A DNA stretch of 64,000 nt from Paenibacillus sp. V4I3 (GCF_030817215.1 NZ_JAUSZA010000001.1:2764501-2828500); one strand, 5' to 3'; shown: positions 43,733 through 52,999, counted from the first letter of the stretch. The notes: a model not told the origin generated them from the sequence alone. Numbers and translations are program-made.

Positions 43733-44998
43733 TTAAGCTGCCATTGCAAAGATTTTATCTGGGTTGTAGGCTTCCCGACTGCGTGCCATCCCAACTAAAA
43801 GTCGGGCTAACTTTCCGCATAACTTCATGATAGACTTCATTTTTTTAAGCTTTTTAACATGGACGTTATGGTGATGCAAAGCCTTAAATTCTTGGTTGCT
43901 CATGACCATGCACATCGTGATTAAATAGAGGAAGTGTCGAAGGCGTGGACGCCCTCGTTTACTCAATGTCATCTGACCTTTCCATTTCCCCGAACTTGCT
44001 TCGGTCAGATTAAGACCTGCATGACGCAGTAGTGTGTTCCCGTGGGCAAATCCACTTAGATCACCTGACTCCCCTAAAACGCCTGCTAAAGAAGTAGCAC
44101 TCACGCCTGTAATCGCAAGGATCTTGCCCGCATAGGGGATACGATTAAGCACGTCCTTGACCTCGTTTTCAATTCTCTGAAGCTGCGTATTGGCTAAGTC
44201 ATATTCCTCAAGAAGATGGTCAAGATGGAGCTTGTAAGCGTGTGTTGCCTGCTTGGAACCAACAGTCCGTTTGGCCAGTTCGATGAGCAATTTAGCCCTA
44301 CGCACACCTGAATGCCGTTTCATGGACTTCTTCCAACCCGCAATCACATCAGCTGACTCCAATTTACATAAATCGGTGGGGAGAGGAAACAGGCGAAGGG
44401 TTACCAATGCACCCTTACAAGTTAAGATTTTAAAAACTTGTCTAAGTTCAGGGAACACAATGTCTACCCAGCGGTGGATCTGATTCACTGCACTTACAAG
44501 GCGTTTAACAACCGTTTCTCGATTTGACATCAGGACGCGTAGCTCTTCATATTCTGCGGAATGGAAACGGACAGGAGAATAATAGCCGTTTTTCACCATG
44601 TCAGCAATTACAAGCGCATCCTTTTTATCACTTTTAGATCGTGTATTGTCGCGGTTTTCTTTGTTCTTCTTGACCAGATGAGGGTTAACGAGCACGGCTT
44701 CAATCTCTTTGTCTTTAAGCCAATAAGCAAGGTTGAGCCAATAGTGGCCTGTCGGCTCCATACCGACGATCATCTTGTTTAGCTTATATGAAGCTAGCAA
44801 GTCAAGGATCCAGCGATCAAAAGATCGGAAGCCCACTTCATCATTACTAAATTCCAATGGATTACCCAAAGCAATACCGCGGAAGTTCACAGCTCTGGCA
44901 ACATGGATCTCCTGTGCGATATCTACACCGATAACTAGGTGATCCACGGTAATATTTTCAATGAGTTGATTTTGCTTAACTTGTGACTTAAACTTCAT
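43733..44998 (-). CDS. IS110-family transposase (recombinase), element B
   Basis: A 421-residue DEDD recombinase with Asp in GVDIAQEIHVARAVNFRG, Glu in VGMEPTGHYW and Asp in SDKKDALVIADMV, and the C-terminal ITGVSATSLAGVLGESGDL and LLRHAGLNLTEASSGK motifs. The reading frame is complete. It is related to element A's enzyme along its full length but differs at many positions, so the two arrived separately rather than by recent duplication. Confidence 0.92.
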   Translation of the reverse strand: MKFKSQVKQNQLIENITVDHLVIGVDIAQEIHVARAVNFRGIALGNPLEFSNDEVGFRSFDRWILDLLASYKLNKMIVGMEPTGHYWLNLAYWLKDKEIEAVLVNPHLVKKNKENRDNTRSKSDKKDALVIADMVKNGYYSPVRFHSAEYEELRVLMSNRETVVKRLVSAVNQIHRWVDIVFPELRQVFKILTCKGALVTLRLFPLPTDLCKLESADVIAGWKKSMKRHSGVRRAKLLIELAKRTVGSKQATHAYKLHLDHLLEEYDLANTQLQRIENEVKDVLNRIPYAGKILAITGVSATSLAGVLGESGDLSGFAHGNTLLRHAGLNLTEASSGKWKGQMTLSKRGRPRLRHFLYLITMCMVMSNQEFKALHHHNVHVKKLKKMKSIMKLCGKLARLLVGMARSREAYNPDKIFAMAA

Positions 44999-45176
44999 AG
45001 TAGAGCGACCTCCTGATGTGGGATTTTAAGGGCTGTAGACCCGTTGTGTACTCCCATCTTACAGAGGCGCTCTTTTTTATTCAAACTCCAAATTATTCGT
45101 TCCACAGGAATTCTAACGGGAAACGTTTGTTGAATGAGAGCTATAAATACATGGTTGTAATAAGTGTGTTGAATTT

Positions 45177-45215
45177 AAAAGGCGTTTACCACACAATTTG
45201 GTGAATGCCTTTTTT
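45177..45215 (+). terminator. Terminator-like hairpin
   Basis: AAAAGGCGTTTACCA pairs with TGGTGAATGCCTTTT, followed by more T. No clear gene precedes it; a short open frame here is probably chance. Confidence 0.6.
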
Positions 45216-45304
45216 AAAAGCTAAATAGAATAATAATGATCTTTTATCGAGTATCAAACTACGCAGAACGTTAGTTTATTGGATCTATAGATGAGTGTAA
45301 AAAG

Positions 45305-45326
45305 TACTTCAAAACTTAATTGTTTC
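45305..45326 (-). repeat. Isolated copy of a TnsB-type site
   Basis: GTACTTCAAAACTTAATTG plus TTT is identical over 22 bases to 23115-23136, the inner site of the Tn7-like left end, in the same orientation. The outer site and terminus are absent. It closes the mobile-element-rich stretch. Confidence 0.6.
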
Positions 45327-45394
45327 TTTACTCCCTGACCTACTACGATATGGGCTACAAATATGTAGTGGTCCGTTAGGGCACTATGCCCTTA

Positions 45395-45442
45395 GAAAAA
45401 AAAGCCATGGAATTCAATGGAAGCTGAATTTCATGGCTTTTT
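45395..45442 (-). terminator. Intrinsic terminator of the stalk-domain gene
   Basis: AGCCATGGAATTCA and TGAATTTCATGGCT pair, and the minus strand then runs into eight T. It also works on the plus strand. Confidence 0.85.
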
Positions 45443-45451
45443 AGAAATCGT

Positions 45452-46534
45452 TTATCTTCTAGCGTTGAAGCCGATAAAAGCTTTTGTGTTGAAATCGAAT
45501 ACGACTGTCAACGGTCCAAGCAGCTCATTTTGGTCTGTGCTGTAAGTAACCGTCACGAAATTGCCGTTCGCAGCTTGAACGTCTGCGAGCAATTTCTTCT
45601 GCTCGTCTGTGGAAGCCAATACGCCTACCTCATTAGAGGAGACGATTTGAACGGCTGCTTCGTCTTGCTTCGTTGTAATATGGGACGCTTGCTCCTTCAC
45701 TTGCGCCCATGCCAAGTTGCGGTATTCCTGCGCTGTCTCAGGCGACATTTTCGGAGTGCCTGTTACAGGCGCTTGAGCCTGAACAACGAGGAGGAACACA
45801 GGGCTTTGCGGAGGTAGGCTTTTCGTTTCAAATGGACCGTAGTAGGCTTTTACTTTTGTGCCGGCTTTCAGGTCCTCCCATTTCACGGATTCGCCTTGAG
45901 ACGTCATGACGCGAGTTTCTTTACCGCCGTTAAGTACCAAATTGTCGCCTAATTGAACTTGCCAGCCATCATCCGTATGTTTTACTTCTTTGATTGTATC
46001 TTCTTTGATTGAGCGGTCTGCGTGAACGTTAATGCTTACAGCTTGCGCTTGGCCCGGATAGCTCATCGCCATTGCTGGTCCGAACTCGGCGTCGATTTGA
46101 GTACCGGCTTTAAGATCGGCTGCAGTTAGCGTTTTACCGTCTAGGCTCTTGATGGCAGTCGATTTGTCTACGGTTAAAATGACCCATGTGCTGCCGAGCA
46201 GCTCGATGCGGGTATTACCGTCTTCCTTAGCCTGTACGCTTACGATCACACCGGATGCAGGCATCAGGTCAGCCGCTTCGTCCAGCTCGATCTCTTTGTT
46301 CGCTTCATCGTAATTTACCGTATATCCAAGCTGAGTCGCAGCGTCGCGTACTGGGAGGTACGCTTTTCCATCGATGTAGACGGGCGTTAGCTTGCTATCT
46401 TGTCCATTAACAAGAATCTTTACGTCTTTTTGTAAGTAACCTGTAACCTTTTCTACCAAATCCTCAGCTCCGACTGCGGCTGTTGTGCCGAGTATCCCAG
46501 CCAAAGTTAATATAACAGTTAGTTTCTTCTTCAT
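45452..46534 (-). CDS. Secreted protein with copper-amine-oxidase-type stalk domain
   Basis: I start at the ATG at 46534, with GGAAGGAG nine bases upstream; the in-frame start 13 codons earlier is not supported. It has 360 residues: signal peptide MKKKLTVILTLAGILGTTAA, then the stalk domain (about 30-80) with VYIDGKAYLPVRDAATQLGYTVNYDEANKEI (core YLPVRDAA), then a beta-rich region of about 270 residues with repeated DLKAGTQID and DLKAGTKVKA strands. These stalk domains are common on cell-surface proteins of Paenibacillus; despite the name they carry no copper-enzyme activity. The role of the C-terminal part is unknown. Confidence 0.82.
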   Translation of the reverse strand: MKKKLTVILTLAGILGTTAAVGAEDLVEKVTGYLQKDVKILVNGQDSKLTPVYIDGKAYLPVRDAATQLGYTVNYDEANKEIELDEAADLMPASGVIVSVQAKEDGNTRIELLGSTWVILTVDKSTAIKSLDGKTLTAADLKAGTQIDAEFGPAMAMSYPGQAQAVSINVHADRSIKEDTIKEVKHTDDGWQVQLGDNLVLNGGKETRVMTSQGESVKWEDLKAGTKVKAYYGPFETKSLPPQSPVFLLVVQAQAPVTGTPKMSPETAQEYRNLAWAQVKEQASHITTKQDEAAVQIVSSNEVGVLASTDEQKKLLADVQAANGNFVTVTYSTDQNELLGPLTVVFDFNTKAFIGFNARR

Positions 46535-47003
46535 ATTAAAAAGCTCCTTCCGATGTTTGAAATTTAGCGTCAATCATGTTGACAATCCATCAGACGGAGG
46601 TCGGTTCAAATAGGTTGCAGTTGTCCAAAATTATGTTGTAATATTTACTCACTCTGGAGCTGTAAGGCTGCACATCTCCATTTTCCATCCCCATGATCTC
46701 GCCTGGCCACTCAATCAGTAGTTTGATAGGCTGATCAGCCTGTAAACGGGATTTCCGATTTAATTAGAGGGAACGCGGAGTGCTTGGAAACTGGCACGCT
46801 CCGTGTGGAGCAGGGGAAAAGCTGGAGATTACATCAAATGCTTACCTATTGCAACCGATAGTTCAAACACTGGGATCAGATTGCCTTGGCAGCTGCTCCT
46901 TTTGTCATTAAGCTATTGGGCAGCTTAGTTCAACGCTCATTTGTGGTAAAATGAGACTGTTGGAATAATGGTTATCACTCGAATATGGAGAGGAGAGGCG
47001 ATC
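46535..47003. other. Intergenic region, no gene seen
   Basis: Divergent space between the stalk-domain gene and the sensor kinase. It holds a GC-richer stretch with the imperfect inverted pair GGAACGCGGAGTG / GGCACGCTCCG near 46770-46800. No open frame with a ribosome site was found, and no riboswitch class is recognised. Confidence 0.4.
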
Positions 47004-48245
47004 ATGCTCCAAGAAACAGATATTATGCAAAAGGCGCCGCTCTCATGGAGACTGTTTTTTGGGTTAAAGCTTGTATTTGATTTAGCACTGACCGGTTTTT
47101 TTTATTATGAAAATTCGATTACGATTTTTTGGAGATTAAGTTTTTTAGTCTTTTCATTGGTTATTTTTCTGGTAGTTAACCAATTCTACTCGAAATTGAA
47201 CAAGAGGAAAAATTGGCTTTTTCATCTACTCATCATTGATTTCTTAGTGTCAGCTTCGTATGGTTATGTCTATATTAGCGGGGATTTCCCCAATCACCTA
47301 TTTGTTGGCATTACGGCGTTGGCCATTTTAATGTTTTTAAAAAAGATCCGCATGCTCATCATAGCTTGTATCATGTTACTCATCATCTATCTTATTACGA
47401 TGGGCAGCATTGATTGGTATCTATATCAGCAATTGGATAAGACCAGCTATTTTATTACCTGTTCATTTATTGTTTTCGCAGGTATCGTGAGTTCTTTAAT
47501 TAATTTTTATCAACGCGCACGCAAGGATACGGTGCAGTTGTATGAACAATTGAAGCAATCCCATGAGCAGCTGCAGAAATTCGCCCTCAAGACGGAAGAG
47601 TGGGCCGCCGCGAGGGAACGTGTGAGAATTGCACGCGATATTCATGACACGGTAGGTCATAAATTAACGGCTTTGCTGGTTCAAATGCAAGCGGCTCGCA
47701 AGCTAAGCCGAGTGGACCCACAACGAAGCGAACAAGCCTATCTGGAGTGTGAGGAATTGATAAGGTCCTCCTTACAAGAGTTACGTCTTTCAGTAAGGGC
47801 CATACGAGATGAACCTATACAATCTACTTCTTTAGAAGAACGTCTTCAAGCGCTCGCGGAGGAGTTTATCAAATTTGCAAAGGTGCAGACCGTCTTGGAA
47901 GTGGAAGGGAGACCTGTCACACTCCCAGGCGATCTTCAATTAACTGCTTATCGAATTGTACAAGAGTCCCTCACGAATGCCCAAAAACATGGACAAGCGA
48001 AACATGCATTCATCGTGTTGACCTACTCTGGTGAAGGATTTACTTTATGCATTCGGAATGACGGTGAGCTGCCTCACGAACTGAAACCGGGATTTGGTTT
48101 AATGAATCTGCAGGAAAGAGTGCGGGAATGGCATGGCGATGTGCATTTCCGGATGGATCAGAGAACCGGCTTCGCTGTTGAGGTGCAATTCCCTTATTCT
48201 GTAACAGAAATGGAGCGAGGATTCATTGAAAATTTTAATAGTTGA
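47004..48245 (+). CDS. NarL-type sensor histidine kinase
   Basis: Start at the ATG at 47004 behind AGGAGAGG; an ATG-like extension 12 codons earlier is not supported. The 413-residue protein has about six membrane segments in the first 170 residues, a coiled coil (about 175-205), a HisKA_3 dimerisation domain with His214 in RIARDIHDTVGHKL, and a HATPase domain with QESLTNAQKHGQA and GFGLMNLQERV. It belongs to the LiaS/DesK type, which usually senses membrane or cell-envelope state through the membrane helices. The gene overlaps its regulator by 20 bases, so translation is coupled. Confidence 0.9.
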   Translation: MLQETDIMQKAPLSWRLFFGLKLVFDLALTGFFYYENSITIFWRLSFLVFSLVIFLVVNQFYSKLNKRKNWLFHLLIIDFLVSASYGYVYISGDFPNHLFVGITALAILMFLKKIRMLIIACIMLLIIYLITMGSIDWYLYQQLDKTSYFITCSFIVFAGIVSSLINFYQRARKDTVQLYEQLKQSHEQLQKFALKTEEWAAARERVRIARDIHDTVGHKLTALLVQMQAARKLSRVDPQRSEQAYLECEELIRSSLQELRLSVRAIRDEPIQSTSLEERLQALAEEFIKFAKVQTVLEVEGRPVTLPGDLQLTAYRIVQESLTNAQKHGQAKHAFIVLTYSGEGFTLCIRNDGELPHELKPGFGLMNLQERVREWHGDVHFRMDQRTGFAVEVQFPYSVTEMERGFIENFNS

Positions 48246-48888
48246 CGATCAACGGCTAATGAGAGAAGGACTTGCGACCATCATCGGTTTGGAACCAGAT
48301 ATGGAAGTGGTGGGAATGGCCGTGGATGGGAGAGACGCCTACACCAAAGCAGCCGAATGGCGGCCGGATGTGGTGCTGATGGACATTCGAATGCCTGGAA
48401 TGGATGGTATTGAAGGATCGGAATTAATCCTCAAGCACTTTCCGGTAACGAAAGTATTGATTCTGACCACATTTGATGATGCGGAGCTAATCATGAAGGT
48501 TCTGGAGAAAGGCGTCCATGGCTACTTATTAAAAGATATGCCTTCGGAGGCGATCGTAAGCGCCATTCAAACGGTTTACAATGGCGGGACTGTTTTTCAA
48601 CACGAGATCACGGCAGTGCTGCTGAAAGAAATTAAAAAAATGACGGTAGAGCATCTGAACAAGGTAGATTCCGTTCAACGTACTGAGCCTGACGAGCTGG
48701 CGCTTTTAACGGATAGGGAGAAAGAGGTATTAGCTCAATTGGGTCAAGGCCTAAATAATAAAGAAATTGCGGGCTTGCTTTTTGTTACGGAAGGCACTGT
48801 GAAAAATCATGTTTCGAATCTTATCGCCAAGCTTGGGCTGCGCGACAGAACGCAAGCTGCGCTATTTTCAGTTCGTCATCTTTTATAA
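48226..48888 (+). CDS. NarL/LuxR-family response regulator
   Basis: A 220-residue protein starting at a TTG inside the kinase gene. The receiver domain has VDDQ, phospho-acceptor Asp53 in VLMDIRMPGMDG and Lys in YLLKDMPSEA. The C-terminal LuxR helix-turn-helix has LTDREKEVLAQLGQGLNNKEIA and TVKNHVSNLIAKLGLRDRTQAALF. It is the cognate regulator of the upstream kinase. No adjacent transporter or stress gene reveals the target. Confidence 0.92.
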   Translation: MKILIVDDQRLMREGLATIIGLEPDMEVVGMAVDGRDAYTKAAEWRPDVVLMDIRMPGMDGIEGSELILKHFPVTKVLILTTFDDAELIMKVLEKGVHGYLLKDMPSEAIVSAIQTVYNGGTVFQHEITAVLLKEIKKMTVEHLNKVDSVQRTEPDELALLTDREKEVLAQLGQGLNNKEIAGLLFVTEGTVKNHVSNLIAKLGLRDRTQAALFSVRHLL

Positions 48889-48892
48889 TTAA

Positions 48893-48962
48893 AAGGGCAT
48901 GACTTTTGGCATAGAGCATGAATTTTACCATGCTTTATTGATCAAATGTTGTGCCTTTTTTG
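48893..48962 (+). terminator. Possible terminator after the two-component operon
   Basis: AAAGGGCATGAC can pair with GTTGTGCCTTT, followed by TTTTT, and an inner GAGCATG / CATGC pair also exists. Imperfect but T-tailed. Confidence 0.55.
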
Positions 48963-49045
48963 GTGTAAACACATGACTTTCCACAGGTTTGCTTGCGCGT
49001 GATTCTTGTTAAAATCCAAGTAACGAAAAAAGGAGGAGGATAGAC

Positions 49046-49075
49046 GTGAAATTTAGTGGTTGGAACTTTGTATGA
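49046..49075 (+). CDS. Nine-codon leader-type reading frame before msrAB
   Basis: A strong AAAGGAGGAGG site precedes GTG, and the frame reads MKFSGWNFV then stops. It lies about 75 bases before the proposed msrAB start. It could be a leader peptide or the remnant of an earlier start of the gene. Confidence 0.3.
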   Translation: MKFSGWNFV

Positions 49076-49150
49076 AGTAAATTGTTTTCTGAACTATTAA
49101 GAGCTAGTGTTCGTGCCATCCCAAGATGTACCGCGGAGGTGAAAGGTAAC

Positions 49151-50281
49151 TTGAAGATAATAAACCGCAAATTATTGTTACTGCCTATAGCGCTGCTTGT
49201 CTTTATGGTTTACTCCTTTTTCAGTTCTAATCACAAAAAAGAAATCGTGAATGCTCAAGCTGCGATGACAACAGCGAATGAAGTTTCGAACACGTCCTAC
49301 GAAACTGCTATTTTTGCAGGCGGCTGCTTCTGGTTGATGGAAGAGGTATTTGAGAAGCTTGATGGTGTGTCAGGCGTTGAAAGCGGCTATACGGGAGGCC
49401 ATAAGGAAAATCCTACTTATGAAGAAGTAGGTTCTCAAACGACCGGACATCTCGAATCGGTGGAAGTTCGATATAACCCGAATCAGATTTCGTATGATAA
49501 CCTTCTGCAGGTTTTCTGGCGAAACGTTGATCCAACGGATGCAGAGGGGCAATTTGCTAATCGCGGCAGCGAATATCAAACCGCCATATTTTATAAAAAC
49601 AATGAACAAAAAGAGTTGGCTGAGGCGTCCAGAGAAGCTTTAGCAGCTTCAGGAAGGTTCAAAAAACCGATTATCACGAAGATTGAATCTGCTTCGACGT
49701 TTTACAAGGCGGAAGAAGAGCATCAAAACTTTTTCAAGAATAACCCGATCAGTTTCAAAATCAATTTGCTCGGCTCCGGCCGCGATGCAAGCTTAGATAG
49801 AATCTGGGGGAGTGACAGAAACGTGAACATTCAAAAAGGTTTTGATAAGGAAGCAAAGCTGAAAACGCTGACCAAGCTCCAATATGAGGTCACTCAACAT
49901 GGGGTGGATGAAGAGCCGTTTAACAACGAATACTGGGACAACAATGAGCCAGGCATTTACGTGGATATCGTTTCCGGCGAGCCGCTGTACAGCTCAAAGG
50001 ACAAATTTGATGCAGGTGTAGGCTGGCCTAATTTCACCAAACCCTTGGAGCCAAATAATCTGATTGAGAAAAATAGCCATGGTTTTGTGTCGGTAGCTCC
50101 CGTGGTTAAAAGTAAGAATGCCGATTCCTTTCTAGGTCATAAGTTCAAGAGCGGCCCCTCACCAACGGGAGTTCGTTACTGCATTAATTCTGCAGCTTTA
50201 CAATTTATACCCCTGCATGAACTTGAAGAGAGAGGTTACGGTTCGTATGTCAAGCTATTTGATGAGGAGGATTATAAATGA
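49151..50281 (+). CDS. msrAB: Membrane-anchored bifunctional methionine sulfoxide reductase MsrA-MsrB
   Basis: The start is inferred as the TTG at 49151, behind GGAGG and AAAGG. Residues 1-25 form a signal anchor (LLLLPIALLVFMVYSFF), placing the enzyme outside the membrane. MsrA follows with the catalytic Cys59 in AGGCFWLMEEVF, then MsrB with GWPNFTKP and catalytic Cys344 in GVRYCINSAAL. The CxxC zinc ligands of some MsrB proteins are absent. MsrA repairs the S and MsrB the R form of oxidised methionine. The order A-B in one chain with a membrane anchor suggests repair of secreted or surface proteins. It overlaps the DinB-like gene by four bases. Confidence 0.92.
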   Translation: MKIINRKLLLLPIALLVFMVYSFFSSNHKKEIVNAQAAMTTANEVSNTSYETAIFAGGCFWLMEEVFEKLDGVSGVESGYTGGHKENPTYEEVGSQTTGHLESVEVRYNPNQISYDNLLQVFWRNVDPTDAEGQFANRGSEYQTAIFYKNNEQKELAEASREALAASGRFKKPIITKIESASTFYKAEEEHQNFFKNNPISFKINLLGSGRDASLDRIWGSDRNVNIQKGFDKEAKLKTLTKLQYEVTQHGVDEEPFNNEYWDNNEPGIYVDIVSGEPLYSSKDKFDAGVGWPNFTKPLEPNNLIEKNSHGFVSVAPVVKSKNADSFLGHKFKSGPSPTGVRYCINSAALQFIPLHELEERGYGSYVKLFDEEDYK

Positions 50282-50736
50282 GAGAAGAATTTGTATTCCA
50301 TTCTTTTAACAAACAACAAGACGCATTTATTGACTTAGTTAACAAATGTCCCATTGACAAACGTAATGTTGTGCCGACAGGCTTTGAAACTAACCTTCTA
50401 TGGCATGTCGGGCATGTGCTTGTCGTTACTGAATTCCATGTGTTTTGTCTTGCAGACTTGCCTCGAGTTCTTCCGGAAAACTATCAAAACTTGTTTGCAT
50501 ACCGTACCAAAACTTCAGATTGGACAGAAGAACCGCCAACCTGGGAGCTAATAATTGCTCAACTGAAAGAACAACGTTACCTGATACATGAGTTGAAAGA
50601 TAAACTGGAAGTACCTGTAAAAGAGAACTTTCTGAAGGCGGACAATATTGGAGAGCTAATTCTCTCAACATCTGAGCATTTAGCCACTCATATAGGTGTC
50701 GTCTCTGCTATGATCAAAATTCTAAAAGATGAATAG
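50278..50736 (+). CDS. DinB-like four-helix protein
   Basis: A 152-residue soluble protein with the histidine pattern of the DinB/YfiT metal-binding superfamily: LLWHVGHVL near residue 42 and SEHLATHIGV near residue 135. It starts in an ATGA overlap with msrAB, so it is cotranscribed and translationally coupled. Family members include metal-dependent thiol transferases (bacillithiol or mycothiol) and proteins of unknown role. The link with MsrAB suggests oxidative or thiol stress, which is inference. Confidence 0.82.
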   Translation: MREEFVFHSFNKQQDAFIDLVNKCPIDKRNVVPTGFETNLLWHVGHVLVVTEFHVFCLADLPRVLPENYQNLFAYRTKTSDWTEEPPTWELIIAQLKEQRYLIHELKDKLEVPVKENFLKADNIGELILSTSEHLATHIGVVSAMIKILKDE

Positions 50737-50744
50737 AAAGGGAG

Positions 50745-50772
50745 AACAGCAGTCCTTGATGGCTGCTGTTTT
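50745..50772 (+). terminator. Intrinsic terminator after the msrAB-dinB operon
   Basis: AACAGCAG and CTGCTGTT form a perfect stem around a ten-base loop, followed by T. It resembles the hairpin of the window's intergenic repeat family (GGAGAAC before it). Confidence 0.7.
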
Positions 50773-50791
50773 GCCGTGTTTAGAGGGTTTT

Positions 50792-50881
50792 TCAAGCTAG
50801 GTAAACAAACCTTTCTTGCTTCATTAGCAGGGCATAAATCCAGTGATGCAGTTTGTTAACACTGGCGATGAGGGTAGCGCG
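50792..50881 (-). pseudogene. C-terminal remnant of an IS110-type transposase
   Basis: The minus strand reads RATLIASVNKLHHWIYALLM and then KQERFVYLA and a stop. It matches the C-terminal pattern of the IS110 pseudogene 1 kb away (VAIIACVNKLIHWIFAILT). Nothing else of the element is left; 50882-51112 shows no other gene. Confidence 0.55.
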
Positions 50882-51112
50882 ACTTTTAGACTTCTAGACG
50901 CTAATTCAATGTAAGGGATTCCTCTCCATCTTCTCAGGATAAATCGATGGGAATTAGAGTTACGCTGAAGTAACGGGTAGATTACACGAATGATGCATCG
51001 TGATAGAATTAAAAGTATGGGGGATGGATTCCTTCTAATGATGATATGTATAGTCTTACTAATGGCGTTGCCTCGCGTATTGTCGAATACGTAAAGAAGA
51101 AGGTGAATGGGA

Positions 51113-51456
51113 ATGAGTAGAGATTTTGAGGGGAGAAAGTTTCAACTTTGGCATTATAAAGTTAGTCATGGTGAATTACTTATCAGAAGCCCAAAGAATG
51201 ATAAAAATTATAAGAATATCGATATCATGTTTTTTGATGTTAAGTATATAGAAGTACCTAGGTTTTTACCTAATATAAAAATAGAAGAAGTTAATGAAGA
51301 TGATATCAGCTATGTATGTGATAAACTTACTAAAAATGTTGCTAAGGAAGATATATATATATCATAAAATCAAATAATATCCGACATATTGTTGTTGCTG
51401 GTGCAATTAATATTGTTGAAAATGAATTGGATTTATTTGAGCTTCCGTTTAATTGA
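51113..51456 (+). pseudogene. Small unknown protein gene, frameshifted in an (AT)6 tract
   Basis: The ATG at 51113 has AAGGTG seven bases upstream. The open frame runs to a stop at 51367 (85 residues). Just before it lies an (AT)6 tract at 51351-51362. With one AT fewer the frame continues for about 30 codons, including RHIVVAGAINIVENELDLFE, to a stop at 51456, giving about 113 residues. The downstream stretch looks coding, so the gene is either frameshifted or switchable. The protein body (FQLWHYKVSHGELLIRSPK) is soluble and not recognised; an immunity-type protein is one possibility. Confidence 0.55.
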
Positions 51457-51524
51457 GTAGGGTTTTGTCACATCAGTATCTTAACTATTCAGGCTTTATA
51501 TAAGTGTGAAGGATTGGTATGAAG

Positions 51525-51549
51525 GACTGCCGAAAGGCAGTCTTTTTTC
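51525..51549 (+). terminator. Intrinsic terminator
   Basis: GACTGCC-GAAA-GGCAGTC followed by TTTTTT: a compact tetraloop terminator downstream of the frameshifted small gene. Confidence 0.9.
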
Positions 51550-51788
51550 TAATTTATAGTGCAATGAACACTACTATTATAGGGTGACAAGAACAGTAAC
51601 TTATTCCCGACGGAGGTACACTGTACGCTTAGTGAAATCCTTTGCCATTCAGCTATTCCAGCTAATAGCTTGTCAATATTTAATTATTAATGGCGGATTC
51701 ATGAGGTGGTATACTTAAAAAAGTGCATGGGAAAGAACCGTCCCATAAAGCACGGAAAGACATTCCATATATTTCTATTTCTTGCTAC

Positions 51789-52993
51789 TTACTCTAAACG
51801 GAACGCTTCCTTAGTAGTCAAGATGGCAAAAATCCAGTGGATGAGTTTATTCACACAAGCAATTATCGCTACTTTGAACAGCTTTCCTTCAGCACGCTTC
51901 TTATCATAATAAGCTCTTAGTTTTTTATTTCTATTACTACGAATACCACATCGTACAGCTTGATATAGGGCAGTACGAAGCCTCCTGGAACCGTGCTTAG
52001 TTATTTTATTTATGGTTGCTGTAAACTTGCCTGAAGAAAAAAAACTCGGATCTATACCAGCAAAGGCAACAAGTTTCTTTGCGTGATTGAACCGATCGAT
52101 TTCCCCGATCTCAGCTAAAATTGTTGCAGCAATTTTAGTGCCAATCCCGGGGGTATCGATTGGATTAAATCATATTCAAGTAACGCTTCAGCTAGGGCCT
52201 CTATCGATTTATTAAGGTCTGCTAGATGGTCCTGGTATTGAAGAAGCAATTTGATGAGCAACTGCATGGAGATCAAATGGCTTGAAAAAGCCGTTTCCTT
52301 AAAGGGGTTTCGCTTTGCTGCAGCCCCTAGGATTTGAGCGCGTTCCAAGCACCATGAGACGGATCTGCCGCGTCCAGTAAGACGCCCGATTGCAGTTGTA
52401 ATCTCCAACTCGGACATTTCTAGGACTTCTTTAGACGTTGGGTGTAAAGCCAGAAATCGAAGGGAAACCTTTGAATAAAGGTCACCAAACACGCCATGAT
52501 ATTCTGGAAAAACTTGATCCAGAATAGCCTGAAACTGTAGTTTTGCTTGGACATACATACCCGTTAAAGATTCATGTTGGCGTGTTAGATAGCGTAAATT
52601 CATGAGATGCTGACCCCGCTTTTTGTAAGGTTCAAACTCTTCTTTATAGAACAGCGTCCCTAATAGATGGGCATCAGCGGCATCCGTCTTCAACCGTCGC
52701 AAATTGGTTTTCTTGGCGTTATGTGAGATTAAAGGATTAATGACGATGTTCAAATACTGGTGCTCATCCAGAAACTGAACAACGGGGCTATGATAATGGC
52801 CTGTTGCTTCCATAACAATGGAGGGACGCATCCCTGCAGCTGATTCCACTCCTCTCATATAATTTAGAAAAGACGCTAACCCTTCAAGATCATGATTAAA
52901 CCAAAGATCTTCCCATGAGGTACTCCACGGTCTAAAGAAGCTTGTGCATGGCTCTCTCCCTTTGATACATCCAAACCAATGACTGGAATTCAT
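51789..52993 (-). pseudogene. IS110-family transposase, broken by frameshifts (element C)
   Basis: The largest intact piece (52993-52115) begins MNSSHWFGC, but another frame reads IPVIGLDVSKGESHAQ, the proper catalytic N-terminus, so a base was gained near codon 3 and the frame is regained before NHDLEGL. It continues with VMEATGHYHSPV and LKTDAADAHLLG. Near 52150, in a G run, the frame shifts again: the following frame reads PGIGTKIAATILAEIGEIDR and LVAFAGIDPSFFSSGK and ends at 51791. At least three frame disruptions make it inactive. It belongs to a different IS110 branch from elements A and B. Confidence 0.85.
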
Positions 52994-52999
52994 AACTTC

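Larger units (their letters stand above)
43360..45072 (-). mobile_element. IS110-family element B with 5' structured leader and 3' noncoding RNA region
   Basis: Same order as element A but on the minus strand: leader hairpin GAGCGCCTC (45064-45072) against GGAGGTCGCTC (45003-45013), transposase 44998-43733, then the noncoding region down to about 43360. Similarity to element A fades at CCGAGGGA on the far side. Confidence 0.75.

Noticed and set aside
45016-45204. Open frame starting in the element B leader
   Set aside because: It overlaps the structured leader hairpin and an intrinsic terminator, and has no proper ribosome site.
46535-47003. Possible riboswitch or structured RNA in the gap before the NarL-type kinase
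   Set aside because: Only an imperfect inverted pair was found, with no match to a known class that I could recognise.
51706-51909. Plus-strand open frame near 51.7 kb
   Set aside because: It is the antisense shadow of the C-terminal part of the broken IS110 transposase.
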